A stretch of 64,000 nucleotides of DNA from CAVPGP01 sp963704025 (GTDB lineage Bacteria > Actinomycetota > Thermoleophilia > Gaiellales > Gaiellaceae). Positions 24,836 to 33,332 of this stretch are shown here, in pieces. The stretch lies in contig CAVPGP010000001.1 of NCBI GenBank assembly GCA_963704025.1, forward strand, positions 434,001 to 498,000. Direction: 5' to 3'. Numbering within the stretch: the stretch's first letter is position 1; each line of letters begins with the position of its first letter. The position numbers were made by a program, and so were the translations under genes. The notes under the pieces are model-generated. The model saw only the letters and a program-made list of their open reading frames with translations, did no database searches and was not told where the DNA came from.

Positions 24836-25837
24836 ATGGCTGACAGTCGCAGGGCACTCGTCACGGGCGGAGCGGGGTTCATCGGCTCGCACCTCTGTGA
24901 GCTCCTCCTCTCGGAAGGGTGGGAGGTCTACGTCCTCGACGACCTGTCCACCGGATCGCTCCAGAATGTCGAGCACCTGACGGACCGGCCCGATTTCCAC
25001 CTGGTCGTCGACTCCGTGTTGAAGCCCGCCGTGGTGAACGAGCTCGTGCACAAATGCGACCACGTCTACCACCTCGCGGCCGCCGTGGGCGTGCGCTTGA
25101 TCGTCGAGCAGCCGGTGCACACGCTCGTCACGAACCTCGAGGGAACCGAGGTCGTCCTCGACCACTGCAGCCGCTTCGGGAAGCGCGTGCTCGTCGCCTC
25201 GACGTCGGAGGTCTACGGGGACCACCGCGAGGAGCTGCCGCTGTCGGAGAACGACCGGCGCATCTACGGGCCGACGACGCAGCGCCGCTGGTCGTACGCG
25301 GACTCGAAGGCGATCGACGAGTTTCTCGCGCTTGCGTACCACCAGGAGCGCGGCCTCGACTGCGTGATCGTCCGCCTCTTCAACACCGTCGGCCCGCGCC
25401 AGAGCGGCCAGTACGGCATGGTGATCCCGCGCTTCGTGCGGGGATGCCTCGAGAACGAGACGCTCGAGATCCATGGCGACGGCAATCAGACGCGCTGCTT
25501 CTGCCACGTGCAGGACACGATCCGAGGCCTCGTGTCGCTGATGAGCCGCCCCGAGACGTCGGGCGAGATCTACAACGTCGGCTCCCAGAACCGGATCTCG
25601 ATCCTCGGGCTCGCAGACCGGATCCGCGAGGCGACAGGCAGCTCGTCGGAGGTCGTGCACATCCCGTACGACCAGGTCTACGGCCAGGGAATCGAGGACA
25701 TGATCCATCGCATCCCCTCGATCGACAAGGTCTCGGCCGCCACCGGGTGGCGGCCGGAGCGCTCCCTGGACGACATCCTCGCGGACGTGATCGCGTACGT
25801 GCGGGCGGACGGGCAGCTCGCCCCCCGCGGCGGCTGA
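24836..25837 (+). CDS. NAD-dependent nucleotide-sugar epimerase/dehydratase
   Basis: 333 residues of an extended SDR. The Rossmann motif VTGGAGFIGSHL lies at about residues 9-20, the catalytic YADSK Tyr-x3-Lys near 155, and STSEVYGD is typical of the UDP-sugar epimerases and dehydratases. HVQDTIRGLVSLM and YNVGSQNRISILGLA form the C-terminal substrate domain. It starts at an ATG. Together with the UDP-glucuronate decarboxylase at 27.5 kb it should supply sugars for the polysaccharide. UDP-glucose 4-epimerase or a related activity is likely but not certain. Confidence 0.85.
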   Translation: MADSRRALVTGGAGFIGSHLCELLLSEGWEVYVLDDLSTGSLQNVEHLTDRPDFHLVVDSVLKPAVVNELVHKCDHVYHLAAAVGVRLIVEQPVHTLVTNLEGTEVVLDHCSRFGKRVLVASTSEVYGDHREELPLSENDRRIYGPTTQRRWSYADSKAIDEFLALAYHQERGLDCVIVRLFNTVGPRQSGQYGMVIPRFVRGCLENETLEIHGDGNQTRCFCHVQDTIRGLVSLMSRPETSGEIYNVGSQNRISILGLADRIREATGSSSEVVHIPYDQVYGQGIEDMIHRIPSIDKVSAATGWRPERSLDDILADVIAYVRADGQLAPRGG

Positions 25838-25840
25838 GGC

Positions 25841-26548
25841 TCAGCCGCGCAACGCCGTCCAGCGGGCGGCGACGGCCGGCGCGGCCGTGACCAGACCGAA
25901 GCGGCGCGAAGTGTGCCTCCGGTAGATCGCGACCCGCGGAATCGCGTGCTGGGACGGCCGGCCGAATCGCCCCGCGACGGCGAACGACGCTTCGTAGCCC
26001 GCCCGCACAGCTGCAGCCCGGACGCGGGCGTCGTGCTCACCGTACGGATACGCGAGCCAGCGGCACGGCCGCGCGAGCTCGTCCTCGAGTCGTTGCCTCG
26101 AGCCCCGAAGCTCGTCGTCGAGCTCCACGTCCGCGAGCCGGGTGAGGTGCGGATGCGACACCGTGTGCGACGCGACCTCATGCCCGCGCTCGACCAGTGC
26201 GCGGAGCTCGTCCCAGCGCATCGTCTCGAGCTCGTGCGGCGGCTCGTGCGCGAGCTCCCGGACCGCGAGCCGGGCGCCGTGGCGATCAGCGAGGCCCGTG
26301 CAGGCGAACACGGTCGCAAGGACGCCGCCTCGCTCCAGCAGCTCCAGGGTCGGAAGGGCATTGCGGAAGGCGTCGTCGAAGGTGACGTGGAACGCGTTCC
26401 GGCGCCGGCGAACCGCCTCGGCCGTGCCCACCGGGCGCAGACCGCGCCGCTGCAGCGCGGCGAGCTGACGCTCGATCGTCCCCGGGGCGAGCGACAGTCC
26501 GTGCTGCCACGACTCGGAGACCGCGTGGTAGCAGAGGACGAGTGTCAC
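25841..26548 (-). CDS. Polysaccharide deacetylase (NodB domain)
   Basis: A 235-residue enzyme with the NodB fold: LCYHAVSE, FHVTFDDAFRNALPTLELL with the catalytic Asp pair, GHEVASHTVSHPHLTRL with the metal-binding HxxxH, and WLAYPYGEHDARVRAAAVRAGYEASF. It removes N- or O-acetyl groups from a surface polysaccharide or peptidoglycan. No signal peptide is visible at this GTG start, so it may be cytoplasmic or the start may be incomplete. The gene overlaps the Wzz-like gene by 4 bases. Confidence 0.85.
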   Translation of the reverse strand: MTLVLCYHAVSESWQHGLSLAPGTIERQLAALQRRGLRPVGTAEAVRRRRNAFHVTFDDAFRNALPTLELLERGGVLATVFACTGLADRHGARLAVRELAHEPPHELETMRWDELRALVERGHEVASHTVSHPHLTRLADVELDDELRGSRQRLEDELARPCRWLAYPYGEHDARVRAAAVRAGYEASFAVAGRFGRPSQHAIPRVAIYRRHTSRRFGLVTAAPAVAARWTALRG

Positions 26549-27483
26549 CGGCGCCTGTGCACGGGGCCGAGCAAGGGCTCGAACGTGTCGCGCACGAGCG
26601 GGTCGAGCTGCTGCGGCAATACACCGGAGGAGTCCGCCTGCGCGGAGAGCGCGAGCACGTAGGCGCGCCAGACGTCGACATCGTCCGGAAACTCGTCCGC
26701 ACGCTCCTCCACGAGCTGTCCGAGCACGCGGATGTTCCACTCACCCGGCCGCGGCTCGAGCAGCAGCTCTGGTTCTCGCTTCGGCCTTTCCGGCTCTGGT
26801 TCCGGTTCCGGCTCCGGCTCGACGGCCGCCTCCGGGTCGGTGCGCGGAACGGGCGGCTGCGCCTCGCGCGCAGGCTCAGGCTCCGGCGCGGGCCGGGTTG
26901 GGGCCGGCGTGGCTTCCTCCGCTTGCCGCTGCGCAGGAACCGGGAGACGCGCCGGAACGAGGAGAACGAGCAACGCGAGCAGAGCGCCGATGATCGCGCC
27001 CACGGCGAGATTGCGTGTCCAGCGGGGCGAGACGTGTCCGGGCAGCACGCGGGCGTTGCCGAAGAGGCTCGCCTGCAGCCGCGGAAACCGCTGGAGCGCG
27101 AGCTGCGTGAACACGAGCCCGAGCTCATGCGCGAGCTGCGCCGCCCGTGTGTGGTCGCCGTCATCGACCGAGATCACGAGCAGTGACGTTCCCTCTGGCA
27201 CGCGAACGTGGACCCTGCGCGCGAGAGCGTCCGGTGAAAGGTCTCGGACGTCGAGTGCGTCGAGCGCCGAGCGCAGCACGACCTCCGTGCCAACGAGCTC
27301 CCGTAGCGTCTTCATCGCCGCAGCGTCGCCGGCCGTCGGTTGGCGCGGCGTTCCGCCGACGACCACGGTTGCCTCGGCTCGGTACCGCGTCGGCTCCAGC
27401 ACGGAGACCACGACCGCGAGCAGGAGGCAGCCTGCGAAGACGGCGAGCGCAAGCCGACGCCTCGTGACTGCCGTGTTCAGCAT
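26545..27483 (-). CDS. Wzz-like chain-length determinant / polysaccharide copolymerase
   Basis: 312 residues with a first membrane helix at 9-29 (RLALAVFAGCLLLAVVVSVL) followed by YRAEATVVVGGTPRQ, a periplasmic domain, and a second helix near 155-177 (LAVGAIIGALLALLVLLVPA). This is the two-helix Wzz topology that sets chain length of exported polysaccharides. The C-terminal cytoplasmic part is a long Pro/Glu linker (EPEPEPEPEPERPKREPELL) ending in a helical domain. There is no Walker motif, so it lacks the tyrosine-kinase part. It is coupled to the deacetylase downstream. Confidence 0.75.
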   Translation of the reverse strand: MLNTAVTRRRLALAVFAGCLLLAVVVSVLEPTRYRAEATVVVGGTPRQPTAGDAAAMKTLRELVGTEVVLRSALDALDVRDLSPDALARRVHVRVPEGTSLLVISVDDGDHTRAAQLAHELGLVFTQLALQRFPRLQASLFGNARVLPGHVSPRWTRNLAVGAIIGALLALLVLLVPARLPVPAQRQAEEATPAPTRPAPEPEPAREAQPPVPRTDPEAAVEPEPEPEPEPERPKREPELLLEPRPGEWNIRVLGQLVEERADEFPDDVDVWRAYVLALSAQADSSGVLPQQLDPLVRDTFEPLLGPVHRRR

Positions 27484-27533
27484 GCGGCGACGTTAACGGC
27501 CGAGCCAGTCGGCTGTCCGCTCGGTCGCTGTGG

Positions 27534-28475
27534 CTAGGCGATCGAGGCCTGCTCGGGGCGAAGGCTCGCGATCAGCCGCCGCAGCCCATCGTCGAGCGAG
27601 ATCTCCGGCTCCCAACCGAGCACCTGCTTCGCCTTCGTGATGTCCGGACGCCGCTGCTGTGGGTCGTCGGTCGGCAGCGCCTCGTAGACGATCTCGCTCG
27701 ACGAGCGGGCGATCTCGATCACCTTGTGCGCAAGCTCGAGGAGTGTGAACTCGCCGGGGTTGCCGATGTTGACCGGAAGGTGCTCGCCCGAGTTCGCGAG
27801 CGCGTAGAGCCCGCGGATCAGATCGTCGACGTAGCAGAAGCTCCGGGTCTGGCTCCCGTCGCCGTATACGGTCAGCGGCTCGCCGTTCAGCGCCTGGCGG
27901 ACGAAGTTCGGGATCGCGCGCCCGTCATGAGGGCGCATGCGGGGCCCGTACGTGTTGAAGATGCGGACGATCGCCGTGTTCACGCCCTGCTGGCTGTGGT
28001 AGGCCATGGTCAGAGCCTCGGCGTAGCGCTTCGCCTCGTCGTAGACGCCGCGCGGCCCGATCGGGTTCACGTTTCCCCAGTAGCTCTCGCTCTGCGGATG
28101 GATCAGCGGGTCGCCGTAGACCTCCGAGGTCGACGAGATCAGAAACCGCGCACGCTTGAACTTCGCCAGCCCGAGGGCATTGTGAGTTCCGTAGGAGCCC
28201 ACCTTCAGCGAATGCAGCGGCTGCCGCAGGTAGTCGATCGGGCTGGCGAGTGCCGCGAGGTGATAGACGAAGTCGACACGGTCGTCGATCTCGAGATGGA
28301 ACGTCATGTCGTGATTGACGAACGTGAAGGCGTCGTCGCGGATGTGCTCGATATTCGCGAGTGACCCCGTCTCGAGATTGTCGACGCAGATCACCCGCTC
28401 ATCCTTCGCGAGCAGGTAGTCGCAGAGGTGCGACCCGAGGAACCCGGCACCGCCGGTGACGACAGACGTTGGCAT
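27534..28475 (-). CDS. UDP-glucuronate decarboxylase (UXS-like)
   Basis: A 313-residue extended SDR that makes UDP-xylose from UDP-glucuronate. It has VTGGAGFLGSHLCDYLL, NLETGSLANIEHI, HLAALASPIDYLRQPL, SSTSEVYGDPLIHPQ, the catalytic YDEAKRYAE (Tyr-x3-Lys), FNTYGPRMRPHDGRAIPNF and RRPDITKAKQVLGWEP. This is nearly the full UXS signature set, in particular ASPIDY and RRPDI. It supplies a xylose-type sugar for the glycan made by the neighbouring genes. The ATG at 28475 is the clear start. Confidence 0.9.
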   Translation of the reverse strand: MPTSVVTGGAGFLGSHLCDYLLAKDERVICVDNLETGSLANIEHIRDDAFTFVNHDMTFHLEIDDRVDFVYHLAALASPIDYLRQPLHSLKVGSYGTHNALGLAKFKRARFLISSTSEVYGDPLIHPQSESYWGNVNPIGPRGVYDEAKRYAEALTMAYHSQQGVNTAIVRIFNTYGPRMRPHDGRAIPNFVRQALNGEPLTVYGDGSQTRSFCYVDDLIRGLYALANSGEHLPVNIGNPGEFTLLELAHKVIEIARSSSEIVYEALPTDDPQQRRPDITKAKQVLGWEPEISLDDGLRRLIASLRPEQASIA

Positions 28476-28574
28476 CGGGGAGCAGTCTAGTTGCGGATCT
28501 TGACAAAGCCGTGAAGGGTTCGGCTCGGAGCGTGCAAAGCCGACACGACATCGTTACAGAGAGGTGCGCTGTCC

Positions 28575-28611
28575 ATGCATATACATGTTGCATGGCCATG
28601 CACTTACATGT
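28575..28611 (+). promoter_or_regulatory. Palindromic operator candidate at the RHH gene start
   Basis: The perfect 14-base palindrome TGCATGGCCATGCA (28589-28602) covers the start codon of the RHH gene at 28592. It is flanked by ACATGT on both sides (28583-28588 and 28606-28611) and preceded by ATGCAT (28575-28580). Repeated half-sites around an RHH start codon are typical of autoregulation. Binding is inference. Confidence 0.5.
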
Positions 28612-28810
28612 CCTGCTCCCGGACGAGCAGTACGCGTTCCTGCGCGAGGAGTCGGCGCGCACCGGTCTCCCGATGGCGGAACTCGTTCGACGCGGCATCG
28701 AAGCGACGTACGACGTCCGCCGCCCGAAGGTCCGCGGGGTCGAGTTCCGCGTCGGGCTCTGGCGCCGCCCTGACGCGGCGGCCGCCGCGCGCTGGAACCG
28801 CGTCGTCTAG
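28592..28810 (+). CDS. Small ribbon-helix-helix (CopG-like) regulator
   Basis: A 72-residue protein. The first 40 residues MHLHVLLPDEQYAFLREESARTGLPMAELVRRGIEATY fit the RHH fold: a short strand then two helices with the Gly-x-x-x-x-E-L-V-R-R-G pattern. The C-terminal 30 residues are basic. It may be an orphan antitoxin or autoregulator; no toxin gene is visible next to it. The ATG at 28592 is chosen; a second ATG at 28598 is possible. Its stop overlaps the lysS stop on the other strand by 4 bases. Confidence 0.6.
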   Translation: MAMHLHVLLPDEQYAFLREESARTGLPMAELVRRGIEATYDVRRPKVRGVEFRVGLWRRPDAAAAARWNRVV

Positions 28811-30183
28811 CTGCGCTCGCGCAGAACCGGGAAGAGGATCACGTCGCGGATCGCCTCACGGCCTGTGAGCACCATGGCGAGGCGGTCGATCCCGAGACCG
28901 AGCCCGGCCGTGGGCGGCATCCCGTATGAGAGCGCCTCGACATAGTCGGGGTCGCCCTGCTCGGCCTCGACGTTGCCGCCGGCTCCCTCCTCGGTCTGCA
29001 TCGCGAAGCGCTCGGCCTGCTCCTCCGCGTCGTTGATCTCCGTGAACGCGTTGCCGAGCTCGATTCCTCCGACGAAGTACTCGAACCGCTCCACGAGCGA
29101 GGGGTCATCCTCCGTCGTCCGCGCGAACGGGGAGAGCTCGATCGGATAGTCGTAGAGGATCGTCGGCTGAATCAGCGCCGGCTCGACGAAGTGGCTGTGC
29201 GCGTGATCGACGAGCTGTGACCAGGTCCTGTCCTGAGACGTCTCCACACCGCGCTCCTCGAGGCGCTTCCGCAGATCGTCCGCGTCCCGCGTCCAGAGAC
29301 CGTGCTGGCCGAGCGCGTCGACGAAGCGGATCCGCTCCCAGGGTGCTCTGAGGTCGACCTCGTGCCCCCGGAACGTCACGTTGGTCGTGCCGAGGACCTC
29401 CTGCGCGACGCGCTCGACGAGTTGCTCCACCCGCTCCATCGCGTCGCGGTAATCGGCGTAGGCCTCGTACCACTCGAGCATCGTGAATTCGTTCGAGTGC
29501 TTGAAGGAGATCCCCTCGTTGCGGAAGTCCTTGCCGAGCTCGTAGACGCGCTCGAGGCCGCCCACGATCAACCTCTTGAGGTAGAGCTCGGTCGCGATTC
29601 GCAGGTAGAAGTCGCGGTCGAGGTAATTCCAGTGCGTCACGAACGGCTCGGCGAAGGCTCCGCCGTACCGCGGCTGCAGGATCGGCGTCTCGACTTCGAG
29701 AAAGCCATCCTCGTCGAGCGCGCGACGGATCGCTGCGACCATCTTCGTCCTGGTCTCGAAGTCGGTGCGAGCCTCCTCATTCATCAACAGGTCGAGGTAA
29801 CGGCGCCGGTAGCGCTGCTCGACGTCGGTGACGCCATGGAAGGTGTCCGGCAGCGGCGAGCGGATCCGCGAGAGCACCTCCAGCTCGTCGACGACGAGCG
29901 ACGGCTCGCCGCGCCGCGCGCGGGTCGGGGAGCCCGTGACGCCGACGACGTCGCCGAGATGGACGTCGACCTCTCCGGTGCGCTCCACGGGGCACATCAG
30001 CTGAATGCGGCCGGAGCGATCGACGAGATCGAGAAACACGAGCCTTCCCATGTCCCGCCGGGCGAGCACGCGGCCGGCAAGGCGGCGCGTCGCCTCCAGC
30101 TCCTGGCCCGCCTCGAGCGGCTCGACCTCCTCACGCACGCTCGCGATCTCCACACGGTCGGGAAAACGCTTGGCGGGGGCCAT
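28807..30183 (-). CDS. lysS: Lysyl-tRNA synthetase, class II
   Basis: 458 residues that charge tRNA-Lys. The N-terminal OB-fold (LAGRVLARRDMGRLVFLDLVDRSGRIQLMC) binds the anticodon. The catalytic domain shows motif 2 (ELGKDFRNEGISFKHSNEFTMLEWYEAY) and motif 3 (GLGLGIDRLAMVLTG). The length is a little below the E. coli enzyme because the C-terminal tail is short. ATG at 30183 is used; a longer open frame upstream is antisense to the GNAT gene. It is transcribed with greA and a GNAT gene. RNA modification genes nearby (dus) fit a translation neighbourhood. Confidence 0.95.
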   Translation of the reverse strand: MAPAKRFPDRVEIASVREEVEPLEAGQELEATRRLAGRVLARRDMGRLVFLDLVDRSGRIQLMCPVERTGEVDVHLGDVVGVTGSPTRARRGEPSLVVDELEVLSRIRSPLPDTFHGVTDVEQRYRRRYLDLLMNEEARTDFETRTKMVAAIRRALDEDGFLEVETPILQPRYGGAFAEPFVTHWNYLDRDFYLRIATELYLKRLIVGGLERVYELGKDFRNEGISFKHSNEFTMLEWYEAYADYRDAMERVEQLVERVAQEVLGTTNVTFRGHEVDLRAPWERIRFVDALGQHGLWTRDADDLRKRLEERGVETSQDRTWSQLVDHAHSHFVEPALIQPTILYDYPIELSPFARTTEDDPSLVERFEYFVGGIELGNAFTEINDAEEQAERFAMQTEEGAGGNVEAEQGDPDYVEALSYGMPPTAGLGLGIDRLAMVLTGREAIRDVILFPVLRERS

Positions 30184-30206
30184 GCGCGCGAGACTACAGC
30201 CTCGTC

Positions 30207-30752
30207 CTACACGGGCCTGCGCGTCATCGCCCACGAGACCGGGCCGCCCGCCGGAGTCTGTTCCTGGGCGTCGACGCGAAAGCCGAACCGCTCGTAGAAG
30301 GGAAGGTTCGCGGACTCGTTCGTGAGCAGGAAGATCGACGCGCTCGAGGCGTCCGCGCCGTCGAGCCCGGGCTGCATCAACATCGCGCCGAGCCCCTTTC
30401 CCTGGTGCGCCGGCGCAACCCCGATGCCGTCGAGATACCAGCTCCCGGGTGGCTGGGCCCGCTTGCGAAGCGCCCCGATCGCGCGGCCGTACGCGAAAAA
30501 ACGTCGCGTCGAGCCGCGGAACCGCATCGGGAGGGAGAGCGTGGCGGCGAGGAGCGAGCCGATCGGGGCGGGCGGCCTCCCCGGCGGAATCCACCGCGCC
30601 ACGCCCAGCACGTCGCCATCCGTCGTCCAGATGTCAGACGTCGACGTCTCCAGCCCCTTCAGAAAGAGCCACGTCAGCACCGCTCGGCGCTGCGCGGGCT
30701 CGGGCATGACCCAGCGCCAGGCGGGATCGTCCTGGAACGCGCTCGCCAGCAC
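30207..30752 (-). CDS. GNAT-family N-acetyltransferase
   Basis: A 181-residue acetyltransferase with WYLDGIGVAPAHQGKGLGAMLMQPG (the V-x-x-x-x-Q-G-K-G-L-G acetyl-CoA loop) near residue 108 and FLLTNESANLPFYERFGF at the end, the usual GNAT sheet and last helix. The GTG start at 30752 gives a slightly short first strand. The in-frame sequence upstream (R-R-L-E-R-S-E-F-A-A-A-A-R) looks like the missing start, but it has no usable start codon before the greA stop. The substrate is unknown. Confidence 0.8.
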   Translation of the reverse strand: MLASAFQDDPAWRWVMPEPAQRRAVLTWLFLKGLETSTSDIWTTDGDVLGVARWIPPGRPPAPIGSLLAATLSLPMRFRGSTRRFFAYGRAIGALRKRAQPPGSWYLDGIGVAPAHQGKGLGAMLMQPGLDGADASSASIFLLTNESANLPFYERFGFRVDAQEQTPAGGPVSWAMTRRPV

Positions 30753-30790
30753 GCGAGCTGCGGCGGCGAACTCGGAGCGCTCGAGCCGTC

Positions 30791-31264
30791 TTACGCGGCT
30801 TTGATTTCGAGGATCTTGAACTTGAGCGATCCCCTGGGAGCGGCGACCTCGACCACTTCGCCCTTCTTGCGGCCGATGATCGCCTTGCCGACGGGCGACT
30901 CGTTCGAGAGCTTGTTCTCGGCCGGGTTCGCCTCGGCCGAGCCGACGATCTGATACTCGAACGTCTTGTTGGCCGCGACATCCCGCAGGCGGACCTTCGA
31001 GCCCACCGAGACGACGTCCTTTGCGATGTCCTTCTTCTCGATCACGCGGGCCGAGAGGAGGCGCTCCTCGAGCAGAGCGATCTTGTGCTCGAGCATCGCC
31101 TGCTCGTTCTTCGCGTCGTCGTACTCTGCGTTTTCTGCGATGTCGCCGAACTCACGGGCGACGCGAATGCGCTCGGCGACCTCGCGGCGCTTGTCGCCGC
31201 GGAGATGGTCGATCTCCTGCTTGAGCCTCTCGTACCCTTCGGGCGTGAGGATGACTTCCTTCAA
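30791..31264 (-). CDS. greA: Transcription elongation factor GreA
   Basis: A 157-residue protein that rescues backtracked RNA polymerase by stimulating transcript cleavage. VILTPEGYERLKQEIDHL starts the long coiled coil, whose tip EFGDIAENAEYDDAK carries the acidic residues that reach the active site. The C-terminal globular domain VGSKVRLRD...YQIVGSAEA, NESPVGKAIIGRKKG and LKFKILEI is complete. The TTG start at 31264 is chosen because a perfect AGGAGG lies 6 bases upstream and the homologous sequence begins there. A terminator-like hairpin sits in its leader. Confidence 0.94.
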   Translation of the reverse strand: MKEVILTPEGYERLKQEIDHLRGDKRREVAERIRVAREFGDIAENAEYDDAKNEQAMLEHKIALLEERLLSARVIEKKDIAKDVVSVGSKVRLRDVAANKTFEYQIVGSAEANPAENKLSNESPVGKAIIGRKKGEVVEVAAPRGSLKFKILEIKAA

Positions 31265-31286
31265 CTGCGGCCTCCTGACCCCACCT

Positions 31287-31323
31287 AAAGAAAAGCGCGG
31301 CGGCCCCCCTGGGCCGCACCGCG
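31287..31323 (-). terminator. Intrinsic terminator-like hairpin in the greA leader
   Basis: On the minus strand GCGGCCC (31311-31317) pairs with GGGCCGC (31300-31306) around an AGGG loop. A further CGCG/CGCG helix lies below a small bulge, followed after one C by TTTTCTTT. This is a good Rho-independent terminator, yet it lies about 25-60 bases upstream of the greA start on the same strand, with no gene ahead of it that it could end. It may attenuate greA. Confidence 0.55.
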
Positions 31324-31359
31324 ACGGGAAATGGTAGCTCGATACCATTGCTCTCGCAA

Positions 31360-32424
31360 ATGTCTGTGAAACTGCGCGAAACCTGGTGGGTCCGGGACGT
31401 CGAGATTCCCTCGCGGCTCGTCCTCGCGCCGATGGCCGGTGTCAGCGTCCAGGCGTTCCGCCGCCAGGGCCGGCGGTACGGGGCGGGGCTCGTCTGCTCC
31501 GAGATGGTCAGCTGCGGCGGGCTCGAGCACCGCAACGAGCGGACGCTCGGCTACCTACGCGTCGCGACCGACGAGCATCCGCTTGCGATCCAGATCTTCG
31601 GCTCCGAGCCGTCGGTGATGGCGGAGGCAGCACGGATGGTCGAGGCGGCGGGCGCCGACCTCGTGGACGTCAACTTCGGCTGCCCCGTGCGCAAGGTGAC
31701 GAAGACGGGCGCCGGGGCGACGCTCCTGGACGATCCCCCTCGGGCCTGCGCGATCGTCTCGGCGATGGCCGAGGCGGTCTCGATCCCCGTTTCCGTCAAG
31801 ATGCGCCGGGGGCTCGAGAACGGCTCGCGGACCTGCCTCGACGTCGGCCCCCGTCTCGCCGACGCGGGCGCCTCCGTGCTGACGTTGCATCCGCGCTCCG
31901 CGAAGCAGATGTACACCGGCGAGGCTGACCATTCTCTGACGGCGGAGCTGGTGGAGCTCGTCGACGTGCCGGTGATCGCGTCCGGCGACGTCACCTCGCG
32001 GGCGCGGGCCCAGGCGGTGCTCGCGGCGACGGGAGCAGCCGCCGTGATGGTCGGACGCGCCGCACAGGGCAATCCGTGGATCCTGCGGGAGATCGCCGAG
32101 GGGGACGAGTCCGGGCCGTCGCGGGAGGAGGTCGCCGCCGAGCTGATCCTCTTCGTCAAGGAGACCGTACGGGAGCTGGGCGAACGCCGCGCCACGGGGT
32201 TCCTGAAGAAGTTCTACGGCTGGTACCTCGGCCGCGGGCGGTTCCCGCGCCCGTTCAAGAACGAGCTCGTCCAACTCGGGACGATCGACGAGGTGATCAC
32301 CCGTCTGCTGGCGGCGGCGCCGGACGCGGCCGCGATCGTCGAGCGGCTCGAGGCCGAATTGCCGGACCCCGCGGAGGAGATCCTCCTCGACGGGATGCCG
32401 ATCTCGATCTACGGCGGCGGCTGA
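31360..32424 (+). CDS. dus: tRNA-dihydrouridine synthase, Dus family
   Basis: A flavoenzyme that reduces uridine in the tRNA D-loop. The TIM barrel starts LVLAPMAGVSVQAFRRQGRRYG. The active-site cysteine is in VDVNFGCPVRKVTKTGAGATLL, and VKMRRGLENG, LHPRSAKQMYTGEAD, VIASGDV and VMVGRAAQGNPWI follow in the order of DusB-like enzymes. The length (about 354 with the ATG at 31360) is normal; a TTG 12 bases upstream is an alternative start. It is divergent from greA. Confidence 0.92.
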   Translation: MSVKLRETWWVRDVEIPSRLVLAPMAGVSVQAFRRQGRRYGAGLVCSEMVSCGGLEHRNERTLGYLRVATDEHPLAIQIFGSEPSVMAEAARMVEAAGADLVDVNFGCPVRKVTKTGAGATLLDDPPRACAIVSAMAEAVSIPVSVKMRRGLENGSRTCLDVGPRLADAGASVLTLHPRSAKQMYTGEADHSLTAELVELVDVPVIASGDVTSRARAQAVLAATGAAAVMVGRAAQGNPWILREIAEGDESGPSREEVAAELILFVKETVRELGERRATGFLKKFYGWYLGRGRFPRPFKNELVQLGTIDEVITRLLAAAPDAAAIVERLEAELPDPAEEILLDGMPISIYGGG

Positions 32425-32470
32425 GCCGGGCGCCGGCCCCGCCGCAGCGAGGCCGCGGCCAAGGCGGAAC

Positions 32471-32509
32471 GGGACATGTCAAGAGACGGCATGCCAGGGG
32501 ACTGTCCCC
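32471..32509 (+). repeat. REP-like palindromic element
   Basis: Core GGGGACTGTCCCC at 32497-32509, preceded by GGGACATGTC and GACGGCATGCCA. It lies in the 101-base gap between dus and coaX. The head block (GACGGCATG) matches that of the 46.85 kb copy. Confidence 0.78.
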
Positions 32510-32525
32510 GGTTGGTCCCGGCCGG

Positions 32526-33278
32526 CTAGCGGTTGCGCTCCCAGACGAGGCGGAGGCCCTCGAGCGTCAGCCACGGATCGACCGTCGAGATGGCGCTCGA
32601 GTGGGGGGCGATCAGGTCGGCGAGGCCGCCGGTCGCCACCACCGGCGCCTCGGGGGCGCCCAGCTCCTCCCGGATGCGCGCGCTGATGGCGTCCACCTGG
32701 CCCGCGAAGCCGTAGACGAGGCCGGACTGGAGGCCCGCCGTCGTCGTCTTGCCGATCACGGAGGGCGGCGCCTCGAACGGCACCTTCGTCAGCCGTGCCG
32801 CTCGGGCGAACAGGGCGTCCATCGAGATCTCGATGCCGGGCGCGAGCACGCCGCCCACGTACTCGCCGTCCTGCGAGACGATGTCGAAGTTGGTCGAGGT
32901 GCCGAAATCGACCACGATGCACGGCGCGCCGTACCGCGCCTGGCCGGCGACGGCGTTCGCGATCCGGTCCGGCCCCACCTCACGCGGGTCGTCGTAGCGG
33001 ATCGGCAGACCGGTCTTCACGCCCGGCCCGAGCACGAGCAGCGGCGCGTGCGCCCACCGCTCGGCAAAGAGCTCGTACTCGCGGACGAGCGTCGGCACCG
33101 TCGCCGAGAGACAGATCCCGTCGACGCTCTCCAGCTCGAAGAGCCCCGAGTAGAACACCCCCAGCTCGTCGCCCGTGCGCGACCGGTCCGACGCGAGACG
33201 CCAGTGCTCGCGCAGGTCATCCCCCTCGTAGAGGCCGAGGACCGTCTGCGTGTTCCCGACGTCGACCGCGAGCAGCAC
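32526..33278 (-). CDS. coaX: Type III pantothenate kinase
   Basis: A 250-residue enzyme of the ASKHA fold for the first step of coenzyme A synthesis. The phosphate-1 motif LLAVDVGNTQTVLGL opens the protein. IVVDFGTSTNFDIVSQDGEYVGGVLAPGI is the conserved phosphate-2 and pantothenate region, with GPDRIANAVAG and VVATGGLADLI. CoaX needs a monovalent cation and is not inhibited by CoA. The start is a GTG. It is a likely single gene between REP element and GYD-domain gene, both on the minus strand. Confidence 0.94.
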   Translation of the reverse strand: MLLAVDVGNTQTVLGLYEGDDLREHWRLASDRSRTGDELGVFYSGLFELESVDGICLSATVPTLVREYELFAERWAHAPLLVLGPGVKTGLPIRYDDPREVGPDRIANAVAGQARYGAPCIVVDFGTSTNFDIVSQDGEYVGGVLAPGIEISMDALFARAARLTKVPFEAPPSVIGKTTTAGLQSGLVYGFAGQVDAISARIREELGAPEAPVVATGGLADLIAPHSSAISTVDPWLTLEGLRLVWERNR

Positions 33279-33332
33279 GGCGCGGAGCCTACAGCCGGGA
33301 GGAGGGCGGCCGGAGCCGCCCTCCTCCCAGGC

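Noticed and set aside
26545..27483. Wzz-like protein as a tyrosine autokinase
   Set aside because: No Walker A or B motif or C-terminal tyrosine cluster is visible.
28500..28528. TTGACA at 28500 as a promoter for the RHH gene
   Set aside because: No recognisable -10 box follows at the right distance.
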